This document shows positions 25,057 to 36,960 of a stretch of DNA of 64,000 bases, piece by piece. The DNA is from Aphelocoma coerulescens. Lineage: Eukaryota > Chordata > Aves > Passeriformes > Corvidae. The DNA lies in contig NC_091023.1 in the NCBI RefSeq assembly GCF_041296385.1, positions 5,022,924 to 5,086,923 on the forward strand, given 5' to 3'. The notes beneath the pieces were generated by a model, which did no database searches, was not told the DNA's origin, and was given only the letters and a program-made list of their open reading frames with translations. Made by a program: the position numbers and the translations under genes. Position 1 is the first letter of the stretch, and every line of letters begins with the position of its first letter.

Positions 25057-28000
25057 CTCAGATATGAGGCAAAAAGATAATTCAGAGTAAGAACAAGAAG
25101 GATATTCAAAACAATTGTGTACTCAGCTGCCTTTAGCGCTTGATTTTCCTCCTATTCTACAACCACTTGCCAGCCTTCATCCTGCTGGAGGCCACAGAAT
25201 GCAGGAATCAGCTGCACGTGGGGTGATGCATTAGAGCATCCATAAGCACTCCCTGGGATACAGCACAACTTGGAAATGGCTCAATTACTCCAGCAAAGCA
25301 ATTACTCTGTAGTCCATGGCAAAAAAAAAAAATTATTTGTGCTCTTATGAGCCAACATCATAGTCCAGGGAATCTCTTGCTCCCTGATTAGCAGGGATTG
25401 AGAATAACAGCAGCAAAGCTCTGTACCTGTTTAGGCAAATGCACCCTGAGGTATATTTGCAGTGAGAGCTGCCAACACTTGAATGTTCACACAATATAAT
25501 CCAAGACAGTTAACCAGGTGCAAAATATGTTCCTATCAGCTTACACCCAGGCTACTGTCTCACTTTCATGTGCAGACACACCACTTTTAGGAGTAGCTTT
25601 TTTAGAATGGTGCAGCCACTGAAAGCATTCAGCATCCAAGAAGACAGCTCATCTTCAGACTTTGGGCTTGCTCAGACCAATATCCTGTGCAGTCCAGCAC
25701 ACTCAGCTTGTTCCTGGCACTTTTAAACAAATCACCAAACTTGTTAGCTGGTTTAACAAACATCAGACCACAAAAGGATTTTAAGATGAGACAGGATTCT
25801 AATTAAATTAGAAGCCTCCACAGATAATCACTGACACTCAGAAGAGGGCTATATTTCTCTAATCCTTCCAAGACACTTCTCATGATTCAGATGAATTGGA
25901 GAACAAGACCTTAGTAGGAAATAAGCTTAGTTACAGACAAGCTTAGTAATTTAAAGGCTACATCCTGATGGTGAAGGACAGGCATGATTGTTCCCTACAT
26001 TGTTTAACTTAATTAACTGCTAAGCAGCCATATCGAAGCTGCATCATGTGTAGGCAGCAAGTGACCACTGGGCATAGACACTACTTGCCAACACATGTTC
26101 TAATCTATTTCTGCTGCTTTTTTACCTACACGAACTAGACCCGGATAATGCAAATGAAAAGGTACATTCAAGTTACTGCCAGCCTTTGCATGCCTACCTA
26201 AAGGTAGAGAAGAAAGGAAAGGGCAGATAAGCTTCATGGCACCACCTCATTCCTCCTTTCCTTCACTCTCTTGGACCGTGCTAGTTTCCTGCTGCAAGAG
26301 TTGTGATGCTGGCAGTATTCATATCAGGTGGCTTAAAGCTGTTTCACTTCCATGCAGAAAAATAGGAGCAACTGAAGCTGGGATATATCCCAAAGAAGTG
26401 TTGGTCTGAAAGGCTACTCTAAAGGTAACTGAATATTTGAGAAAATACAGCCTTAGAAGTTGGTATATTCCTCAGCAAAGGGAATAGTGATCACAATCTA
26501 AATGTTCTTCATGGGAGTTGTTTTGAAGGAAGAGAAGGAAAAGGATGAAGATGGTGTGCCTGTGACACCTGGGGAAGTATCACAGGCAGTGCTCCAAAGA
26601 TTTATCTTTTCCTGCTACAACCACAGCATCAGCAAAGATTGGAATGTTTATCTCTGGTAGGCACAGGTGCTAATCTGTGCCTAACAGGGACATGAGAATA
26701 AGCATTTACCCCTTTTGGAACAAAACAAAAAAATCTCAAGGGAAAGTCAACTAGAACCAACCCCCCCCAAAACATTAACATGTAATTAGAACTCCAAAGT
26801 AGCTGAACTTTCAAAATCTGGTTCTGCTGCAAACAGAGGTATAGAAACATGATTAGACTTCCTACCTATATTAACACTATTTTTTATTCCCTTTAATGGA
26901 AATGCATTATGCCAGAGGATACTTTGCACTGAAAAAACATTTCTCCAAGTGTACTAAATGTGTTAGGTGGCCAAGTTAACACACATTTAGCATTGTCTGA
27001 GATTCCCTTTAGTAGAATGAACACAACCACGTATTAAAATAGGTGCCCTCATTATTTGAATGTGATGTCAAGTCACAGTTCAGCAACACTCTACACACTA
27101 CATGGAAGATGTATTTTCAACTAAGAAATATTTACTTAAGTTTTAGGGCAGCTCACTAATTCAACCAAGAGATGTTCATTCTGTAATTCTTCCACAAAAG
27201 TTCAGGATCGCCCTTAGGTTTAACCTAACCATAACAGTCACCATTACAAGTGAATCCACACTGAGGGAAAAATCAAAGTTTTGATGGATTGTTGTTTGTT
27301 TTTTCCTAAATCCACCAATTATATGTTCAGAAGATAAGTGGAAGTTATTCTGGCAGGTGACACAGAATATATGAGGGAACACATAGGACATGTTACAGTG
27401 CACGCAGTGAATCCAGCTGAAACATCCTAGCTCACAATTTGCCAAGGTAAGGGTGAAACACAACGTTGACATGCTGCACTGGATGCTTTGAGGCACTCAC
27501 TTTTTTTCCTCCCTGTTCTCCTTTGGATGCGTTCTGAAGCAATTTGAACCTTAAATCAATCTCCCCTTGTGTGACCTCTAACTCTTGCTAACTGAGTGAC
27601 CCTAGAGAAAGAAGGGTCAGTGGAATTATGCACTGCAGTCCATGAACGCAGCTGAAGACATCAGTACCAAAAAGACAGGGCTAGGGGAAGAAAAAGGAAA
27701 AAGAAAGGGCTCAAAAGAAAATCTTTTGCCCAACAAGAAAGACCTAAAGCATTCACCACAGCTCTATTACTGGCTCTCTCATCAGCCACAACAATGAAAT
27801 GAATGACTTGGAAAAACCTTCCTTAAAAACCCACAATTTTCTTTTTAAGCTCTGAATGAAGAAAAAAAACTCCACACCCATGTTTCATGTTTTCTTGTTT
27901 GTTTAAAGGCCATATTCCCAAGGGCAGTAGATGAGCATATCTGCATATTAGGAGCCACAAATCTGTGCAGAGGCGCACTGAAGTGTAGCCTGTACAATTA

Positions 28001-31000
28001 AATTGCTACATATGCACAAATACACAGAGGATCACAGGGAAACTATGGCAACCACTGGTCCTCCAGGTTGTGATTCCCCCTTTGTCCCTACCTTTCTTTG
28101 CTTTTCCAGTCCTCCCCAACTTGGACAAGAAAAAGAATAAACACAAGTATTAATGAGGTCGGGATTGGACCCGCAACAAAGGAGTTGGAAAAGCAAAGAG
28201 AGCTGCTCACAGGCTTGAATCTGGAAACATTCTAAAGGAAAATGTTTCAGTGGAGTTGTACAACAGTGATGAATGGGATACAGGCAGCATGAGCCTGGGG
28301 TACAAAGTCTTGCCTAGGAAACCAGGGTTAGAGCGCCCATAGTGCCACTGAATCACTTGCTGGAGCACAGTCACAACTGGCTTTTAATTTGGATGCCTTG
28401 TAGGTTTTTGTCCAGCTGAGATACTTATGGCTCAATTTTCAGAATTGCTGAGCCACCCTAGCTCCCAGTCCTTTTTTCACGGGGGGACTGCACTGACCAA
28501 ACACTTGGACACTGCTCATAAGTATTTAAAAATAGCAAGGATACTGTCCAAGTGTCAAACTATACCTTTTTATCTATCCTAAATCATGCTTTGAAAGTCT
28601 TTTGGGCCCTCTGTGAGGGTTACTGATGCTTGCAAAGTCCTCTGGCATCCTCAAATGGAGAGCGTGGTAGAACAGTAAAGCATTCTCTATTTTCATGTTT
28701 ATATTTAGCTTCAGGGAGAAGGGCCTTCTCATGTAAGGTAGTGTTTATTGACATTTAGACCAGAAATACCATGCACTGATACTAAAAAGCAGTAGATTTT
28801 TTTCACTTCCTACAAGCCTGAACCATGTTTTTTGTATAATTGTATTTCGAATGGCATTTGCACAGAAGTTTATGCTGTAACACCAGGTCTTTTCTCTTTC
28901 AACTGTCACATTAACTTCCCCTCTTGATCAATATATTACAACAAGGTCAACCTCAAACCAAAAGGAATTGTACTTCATTACTGACTGCAGAGGAAGATAA
29001 CTAACCAAAGACAGCTTTTGCTCCTGTGAACCTCAGAAAGCTCTATCTTTTCTACACAGGGGAAGTCAATTTGTATTTCTGAAATCACACATTGTCAATC
29101 ATATACATACATAAACACACAAACACCTCTGTCTTTTCACTTCCTTGGAATCTAAATAATGTAAAAGAAAAACTCTAATGCATGCATTCCAATCGTACCT
29201 CCCACCTTCTTTTCACCTCCACTTTTCAGTCATTTAAATCTGGTTTATTTCTAATCTTCCCTGAAGTCTTAGACAGCAACAGGCTCAGTATGAAGATCCC
29301 TACAGAAAAACTTATGTACACACAGCAGGCAGAAAAGCAAAACCCTCTCCACCAAGTCCAGCCTTAAGGTCGCTACTGGAAATGCAGAATCCCTTTCAAA
29401 CAGAGAAAGGGACTGACTCATCTCAGACCTCTTTTAATGCAACGTTGGGCACTTCATAGTGTTTCCACACAGTCTGTACTCTTTTTTCCCCCTAACGTCT
29501 TGATGTGTCCAACAGAAAGATGCTGGAGGCTCCCTGCTCCTCTGAGGAGAGGACATTGCCACACATTTTAGTCACCACTTCTCTCATGAATTTCCAGCTG
29601 CTACTGTTCCTGCTGGTTTTTTTTCCTTGGGTTTTCTGTTTGGGTTTTAAGCAGTGTATTAAATTTTACCATTCAAAAATGTTATTTAACACAAGCTTTA
29701 AAAAAATCCTGCCTCACTCCTCAGACAGGCAATTGACATTGATGGAGAGGAGCAGTTCTACCACAGCTTCCTAAGTTTAATCCAAAAAAGAATTCTGACA
29801 GAAGAATCAAAACAAAACAAATTCCTCCTGCTGAGCCATTGCTCTAAAAGTTTAATCCTTATTCTGGTCTGAATTTTGTTAGTAGGTAGAGATAAACTGC
29901 TCAGAAATCTTTTGCACATGAGAAGACACCCACCACAGTATGTTGAGGCAGCAACAGTCTGAAAGGCAGTGATCTGCTTTCATTATCATATTTATATATC
30001 AATACTGCAATTATGAAACTTAATTTGGTTTTTCCCTGTCCTCAGTCTGTCTCCATACCGTTTTCTCTTCCATTTCCTCTCATCTCTGTATTTCCTGCTA
30101 AATGCATGTAGCATCCACAAAATGACACCATGCCTAACAGCCTTGGGAGCAAGACTACTGTAGAAATGAAAGAGCATTTAGAAAAACAGAATTTCAAAGC
30201 CTGCTTTTGCTATCAACATTACTTCTTTTGTATCATTGTACACCATTTGTTTCTACTGACCTGATTAAGCTCAAGAATGCATCCAGGGAGGGCAGCTGAC
30301 AGCAAACCCTGTAACCCTGGGACAGAACTACCGCTGCAGCCCCATGTGCAACTCGGAGCGGGAGTTGGCAAAAAGATCCTGTGCCAGACTTACTTTATGC
30401 CAATGTCAGAGCATGCTGGGGTTAATCTGCACTCCCAGCTAAAGAGAAAATAGCCAGCAGATGCTACTGAGATGCAAAAGCACATCATCTTGTACTTGCA
30501 GCGCAGATCTTTCCCCAGAACAGAGCACCAATGGCTTGATCTCACCCTCAGCTTTTTTTCCTGTCCCTGGACTTTCAGGACACACTGTAGGTGTTTAGTG
30601 CTTCTTGGCCACCTAGAAGGTGTGGTGTGTGGGCTGGAAAGTCAGGGACACTGGCCACCCTGCTGTAGCTTTTTCCTGTATGATTGTGCAGTTACTCACG
30701 CTTCAGCAGAGACTACAGAGCAGCAATGGAGATTTTATTAAACAGCTCCAAACCTACAGTAGCAGATGGAATGATAAAACCTTTCAATAATTAAAAGTAC
30801 ACATGGCTAAAGCAGATTACACAGTACTGCAGCCTGAATTCTTCCCAAGCCTTGATTCTAGCTGGTAGCACTGGGTATTTTTACTAAGGAAATGGCAATC
30901 ACTGGTGGCCTTGAAGGCACTTGTCTGAATTTATCTAAGAGAGGAACTAATTTACTGCAGCTCTATTAAAAATCTCTCTAAACAGCAACAGCTGAACAGC

Positions 31001-31711
31001 TCAGCAGTCATTGGCCATTAACATCATTGCCAGGCTCCTTTGCTACTATCAGTTGGGAATAAGAAAGCTTCTTTACCATGCTTGCAGTCCAAACATTCAA
31101 ACCCTAAATAGGCACATCAGTAACTAAAAACCAGAATGCCACATCCAGACAGGCTGAGTCAGAACAGGTCCAGGCTACGTGAACCTGCCTCCAAAATCTC
31201 TGGTTCAGAAAGACATTAAATAATGGATGGAAAGCAAAAACTGAACTTGAGCAGCTGGCTCAGGGAACTGCCTTTCCCCTCCTTCAACGGGCAGCAGTGC
31301 AACCCTACCTAGCCCTCATCTGCTGCACAGCACTCGCCTGGGCATTTTCTAGAGGCAGTGATACTCTCTACACTGGAATTTACACAGAGAAATGTCAACT
31401 CTAACATTCAGCTCTATACGATTAAGCTGAAACAAGAAATGTTCCAAAAGGCAAGGACAGCTTTAATCAGGTAGAAGCCTAAGCACTCTTTCCAAAGCCA
31501 TTAAAAACCTATTTCTTCCCTCCTGACTTTAGAAGTCTATTGATGGTCTATGTTGTTTTGGTTTAGGTTTAAGTCTGCAGAGGGTATAGCTAGCAAACAC
31601 TGAATGCTTTGGTTATTTCTCAAGACTAAGAGACTGAATTTCCAAATTATATACTTTTTCCAGGAGGTTTGGTTTGGTTTCTCAAGGTCAGTGCAATATC
31701 ATAGAGCAGTT

Positions 31712-31784
31712 AAAAGAAAAAAAAAAAAAAAAGAAAAAAAAAAAAAAAAAAAAAGAAGGAAAAAAAAAAGGAAAAAAAAAAGAG
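31712..31784. repeat. Long A-rich (minus strand: T-rich) tract
   Basis: About 73 bp is almost pure adenine with a few G interruptions on the plus strand. In the direction of the gene it is a T-rich run starting about nine bases inside the intron after the donor of the alternative first exon. No retroelement body precedes it, so it is not an evident poly(A) tail. Confidence 0.95.
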
Positions 31785-31792
31785 CCCCTTAC

Positions 31793-32144
31793 CTGTGGCA
31801 GAGTGAAGACTCTCCAAGCTCCAGTACCTGGACAGGACGCCTCTCATGCCACCACCACCACACACCACCCCGCTGCTGTCTGAATCCGAGCCCGGCGAGA
31901 GCCCGGAGCTGCCACTGCTGCTGCAGTTCTCCCCACTGTGTACCCCGCTGGACTCACTGGGGCACTGCTGGGTCCTCATGCAGGCAGGTGAGAGGGAGAG
32001 CCAGGGGCTCTGCTGTGCTGCGGGAGGAATCGGGCAGCGCGCTCCGGAGCTGCTCCCAGGGCAGCGGTACCTGGCAGCGCTGGCTGAGCACTGAGCTGGA
32101 TTCCTACCCTCCTCTCCGCTTGCCTCGATGCATCCTGACATCAT
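31793..32144 (-). CDS. ARHGEF4: Candidate alternative first exon of ARHGEF4
   Basis: This GC-rich block lies in the intron after the 130-nt exon. A double ATG at 32144 opens 117 codons and ends at a near-perfect donor (CCACAG|gtaagg; GT at 31791-31792). An in-frame TAG lies four codons upstream of the first ATG, and the second ATG has A at -3. The peptide is Ser/Gly/Cys-rich with an acidic SPGSDSDSSG stretch and ends RYWSLESLHSAT. The last codon is split after one base (G), the same phase and base as the 130-nt exon, so both could splice to the same downstream exon. This would make a short isoform lacking the giant exon. A later ATG at 31979 is also possible. I know no homologue. A plus-strand reading is also open here but lacks gene context. 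Confidence 0.5.
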
Positions 32145-32184
32145 AGGGGTCCACTAAGGAGGCTCCCTCTGTGGCAGCTCAACT

Positions 32185-32225
32185 GCTTTCAGCTGCAGCT
32201 TCCAGCAGCTGATTTTTATTAAAGC
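32185..32225 (-). promoter_or_regulatory. Possible core promoter of the alternative first exon
   Basis: On the minus strand a TATA-like TTTAATAAAAAT (32212-32223) is followed by two CAGCTG E-box-like sites, at about 32205 and 32190. It lies roughly 70-80 nt before the double ATG at 32144, a sensible distance for a start site near 32190. The support is only positional and by motif. Confidence 0.25.
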
Positions 32226-33852
32226 CGATTTCAAGGCATTAAGAAAGCAAGGGTGAGACAGAGATCTCTCCTCCTAATTTAGCAGAACTGTCAGATTAAA
32301 AATAAATAAGTGGAAATAGTAGAATTTCATGCATTTTAAAAATGCCCAAGTGAGAGAGACCTTGTGTTATCTGCTTCCCCTGAGAACTCAGAAAGGATTT
32401 AACATATAAACTAATCATGTTTAGAACTGGCTGTGGCTGCTGCTATTAAAAAACTATTTTTGTAAGTACTCAGAAAAAGAATTCAAAATGAAATTAAAGC
32501 CAGAAAAACACAGATTGAGATTTGAGGATGTTGCAGCTGGGAGTTTTGAAAAATCATTTAGCATCCACTCCCATACCGCAGACCTGGTATGATCCCCATT
32601 TCCACATGGAATCTTTGTAAGAGACCTCAGCCCCAATTGAAACAGCAGCACTAACTACTATTTACTAGGAAGTTTTATATTCTCATTATCTAACAGGTGA
32701 TTCCCTGTGTCCCTATAAGAAGAATCCTGAAAGAATACTAGTTTCTTGAGAATGCAGAAATACCTGTGCAGTTTAACAATAGCTTTGAGGCACCACAGAG
32801 ATTTTATAATAAAGGACATTTCTGGGCTGCTGCTCTGCTCAAAGACCTTGCAGATGGCAGATTTGTCAAACTATCAAAATAATTTAAGAGTAGCCACATG
32901 GTTTGTACCCGGTGCAGCAGAAAACAGTGTAAGACCAGAACCAGCTTGATTCAGTGTGAGATTACCCAGGCCAGGTGAAACTCTGCAAGTAGGAGTTGGA
33001 CCAAAGCAAAGGAGGAGCTCAGCTGCACCAGCACATCTGGGAGAGGGACAGCCACCCACATGTGGGCCACAATGGAAAACCCCAAACTGCTCCTGTCACA
33101 TAGAGAGTGAACATAGTTCTAGGCACCCAAATCCAAACCCAGGAGCCCGATTTCACATAAGAACTGAAAATGCTTATTTTACAATTTCTGTGTAAGGTAG
33201 CTCTTTGCAAAGTACATAAGACCACGTTATACAACCACCACAGCTTGTTCCAATAGAGACCCCTTTGAGTTTGCCTCACTATCCATGCAGTAGCAGGGTT
33301 ATTTCAGTTCAGTAAGACTTCTGGTTTGCTGAGTATTTCCTAAAAGGAAAAAATGTCGCACTCCACCGCTGGAGAATATCACAAAGCACCCAACAATGCT
33401 GAATCAAGTTTTGAGTCCTTAAATATTTCAGCTATTCTTTAAAAGAAAGGTCTCTGCAGCAGTAACAAAAAAAACCCCAAAATTTCTAGTGATCTGTAAC
33501 AAAATAATTCCTTCAATTATCTTCTGAATGTAGCTACTTAGACCAAAATATCTAATACCTCCTAATAGAGAAGTGGAAATGTGTTCTCTATTTGACTGTG
33601 ATAGAAGCACTCTTCTGCATTGATCTGGTTCTTCCAGAGCCCCCCAGAATTGCCTGCATTCGAGTACAACTGGAGGGAAACTCTCCTTGATCACAATAAT
33701 GAGGAGAAGGTAAATTAAGCATTGAAAACAAAGATGAATGCAGCTGTTCTGTGGGTGCGGAGAACAGGGCACTGAGAAGAAGAAAGGTCGTGCAGACCTG
33801 CCTTCAGACAGGAAAGGTGCTAAGGAGAGGCTTCAATTCAGTCCCAATTATC

Positions 33853-33881
33853 CTTATGTATGTATGTATGTTGTATGTATG
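33853..33881. repeat. TATG tetranucleotide repeat
   Basis: A short run of tatg units (tatgtatgtatgt tgtatgtatg) in the intron, likely a length-variable microsatellite. Confidence 0.85.
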
Positions 33882-36144
33882 CACTGGAGAGGAATTTTCT
33901 AAAGGAATGGAAAGAAGAAAAATACTACAAAGCCAAGTTGTGGAAAGCAAAAATTGTGTCAGAGTTCAAGACTGCAACCCATCATAGAGGGGTTCCCCCT
34001 AACTACAGATCTTTATTTTTTCTTATTGTAAAATCTACACAGAGATTTTCTCCCTTGACATTAGAGAGAGAACTTATCTAAAGTTGATGTAGCACTAACT
34101 GACTCCAGCTAAAGATGAAGGATCTCACTGCACAGCCTGGTAAAGGTAGGCAAGCTAGCCTTGGACAACCTGATCCTAAATATCTGCTGGATTTTGTAGC
34201 CTCTGTTGGGTTCCACTGTAATCTTGTAGCTTTGAACAGTGATTACCAGAATCCTTCAGGATTTGCTAGGATCTTTTTCTCTCCTTTTCCCACAGAAAGT
34301 TTTTATTGGTATGCTAAATCTTTCACCTCAGTACTAATATGTAGTAATATGTACAATCCCACTCAACTTGCTAAGACAACTTTTCAGCAACTCAGCCACC
34401 ACCAGGCCCTGCTTTTAAGACTGGATGAAAACCTTAGAGTGAGCACATGTTATCAGAGACCTCACAGAGGGCAAATGTTTGTGGCTGTGGTTAAACAGAA
34501 CCTAGATTGACATAAAAGGGTCCAATCTTTCTGTGATTAAGAGACAAAATGAAAAGTATACAGTAGGCAACGTGATTATTTTTTAGCCACTTAAATTCAA
34601 TTATACTTCTCTGGTTAATGGGGATGGAATGGACATTTCATGCTACAGATACCATGATACACTTCTGGGAACTTGCATACCACTTTCTTCTGTGTCCCTT
34701 CAATAACTAAAATGACAAAAATGGAATAAATAACTCAGCTTGCTATTTTGCTGAACTACAGGACTGCTAAATATTTATAAGACATATGAAGTCCTTTTAT
34801 TGAGCTAATATTTTCCCTCTTGGACAGATTTCTCCAGTGGCTGTCAAACATCTTCACATTAACTGTTGCCAAGTGTGAGTTTAACAGCACATCTATATCT
34901 GGGAAAAGAAGATGAAAGTTGTCCACATGATGTTGAGTAAACAAACATTCCCTTTGCCTATGAGAAATACTTTCCACTACACCAGGGAGGCCAGAGGATA
35001 ACTCAGCATCACTAAGTGGTCACTGTTTTCCAGACTATCCACAAAAGATTCAGCCCTTGAGAACTTGGCTCGCCTACTCTTGTTGCAGATTTCCAAGGCC
35101 ACCAGTATGTTCACCATCAGCACACATCAGTCACAGTGAATTCATGCCCCATTGCTTGATACAACCAACAGCAGCTCTGTGGTGTAACTCCAGGGCATCT
35201 CTTGTAGACATCTGATAGGAGAAAATTGAAAGATCTGAGGCTGTTTAAATCTGACAAGACACGTGAAAAGTTGCCAAAAAGATTTGGTCTCTATTTAGAT
35301 AATGATTTAAAATAATACAGGTGTGAGATTTTTTCTAGCACAGCTACAAACCTATCTTGTAATACACCAGTTACAGGTTTCTCCCTCTATGAGGATATGA
35401 CAAACCCTGGAGGTTTATGGTCATGTGTGTGTCCCTGTCCCTATCCAAGAGTTTCAGATTCTCTGAGAGGTAGCATAAGGGAAACATCTGGGAAAGGGTA
35501 ACAAGCTGGCCAAAGAACAAAAAAGTCTCTTCCTGGGAGGCACAAATAGCAGTGAGAGCAGGGATGTCAAGAAACTCCAGTTCTCAGACAGCTACCTGTG
35601 TCTGTCTGTCACTGTGTCACCTTGTGATTGCCTCCCACTGGAAAATCCCTATGGAAAAGCTCAGAAATCAACATCTTCCCTGAATGCTTCTCCTGCTCTA
35701 GGCCTGTGGGCTGGTAGCTCTTACACCCAGAACTGCCCATCTCCTGGCTTCAGCCTTGTTGTAGCTCCATTCTCACAGCTGCAGCCACCGTCCAAACAGC
35801 TTCCCAGCAACATCCCCAATTTTAGGCAGTCTTCAATTTATAAATAAACAGATACCAGACTCAGGAGAGAAGAGGAAGAAGATAGGTCTCATAGCCTAAA
35901 AGAAAAACATACTGGTCCACTCCTTTAACCCAAAGCCTTGTTATCCTGCTACTGCTCACTCCAATATATATTAGGCCCTTCCCTTCCACCCCTTTCCTGG
36001 TGCAATATCTGTGTCAAAAGGTCTTCAGAGGCTGCTAAAAAGCAGAAAAGCATTCCCATATCTGCTTTAGGAAGTAGCTTGCTTCCTACACTGGCAGTAA
36101 GGAACATGCTGAACGGTACAAATGAAGACAAGGGGATACCCAGA

Positions 36145-36502
36145 CAACTAGAAAAGGAGGAGACTGAGGGGAGACCTCACTGCAGTCTGACTTTCTTGAG
36201 AGGGGAAGCAGAGGGACAGACAATGATCTCCTCTCTGGCAATCAGTGACAGGACCCGAGGGAATGGCCTGAAGTTGTGTCAGGAGAGGTTTAGGCTGGAT
36301 ATTAGGAAAAGTTTTTTCACTCAGAGGGTGTTTGGGCGCTGGAACAGGCTCCCCAGGGCAGTGGTCACAAGCACCAAGACAGCCAGAGTTCAAGAAGCAT
36401 TTGGACAAGGCTCTCAGACCCATGGTGTGGCTACTGGGGAGAGGCAGGAGTTAGACTCGATGATCCTCGTGGATCGCTTCCAAATCAGAATATCCTGCGA
36501 AC
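36145..36502 (+). mobile_element. CR1 LINE 3' fragment, forward orientation, next to the CpG island
   Basis: Typical CR1 phrases are present: gaggggagacctcactgcag, aggtttaggctggatattaggaaaagttttttcactcagagggtg, ctggaacaggctccccagggcagtggtcac, and a terminal gactcgatgatcctcgtggatcgcttccaaatcagaatatcctgcga. It is better preserved than the other copies and ends about 140 bp from the start of the CpG island. Confidence 0.9.
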
Positions 36503-36644
36503 TAAAGGGGAAAGACACTTGATATTCATCAACACTACCCGCTGAAGCGTGCAGCGCAGCCTAACTAAAGCTCTTCCTAACTATTTAAGTGTTCCCGATG
36601 TTTGAAGAGGACGGTAAACATCGCTAACCTCGGGGTGCCTGTGT

Positions 36645-36960
36645 GTGCAGGCGTGTGTCGGAGCCGGGTGCAGCCCCGCCGTGCCCGGCGGAGGCTCCGC
36701 GCTGTGCCCGCCCCAGCGCCCCCAGGCACGGCCCGGCCCCGGCCGCGCCGCATTTCGCAGGGGTCGGAGCCGCCTGCTGGTGCCGCACGGCCCGGCCAGA
36801 GCTGCCGGGCGGAGGGACGGGGGGCAGTGCCTGCTCCCGCTGCCCTGCTCCCGCTGCCGGCACGGCCGGGTGGCAGCGCTGAGCCTGCCCCGTTCTGCCA
36901 GCATGGCTTAAAGGCAGGGAACGCCATGGCTCCGACTGCGGAGAGGAACGGAACGAGCAC
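36645..36960. promoter_or_regulatory. Intragenic CpG island, candidate internal promoter
   Basis: About 300 bp is packed with CG dinucleotides (for example gcccggcccc ggccgcgccg near 36731), in sharp contrast to the A+T-rich, CG-poor intron around it. Such islands in vertebrates are usually promoters. On the minus strand an ATG at about 36928 in good context (GCCATGG) opens a frame rich in Arg, Ala and Gly. It ends near only a weak donor (CCGAG|gttagc) in phase 2, which does not match ARHGEF4's phase-1 junction, so an untranslated first exon is more likely than a coding one. On the plus strand a donor-like gtaagt lies at 37044. It could serve ARHGEF4, an antisense transcript, or both. Confidence 0.5.

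Noticed and set aside
31604..32146. Plus-strand 180-codon frame with a long polylysine stretch
   Set aside because: It reads through the A-rich simple repeat and the antisense of the candidate alternative exon. It has no recognisable domain and no matching splice context.
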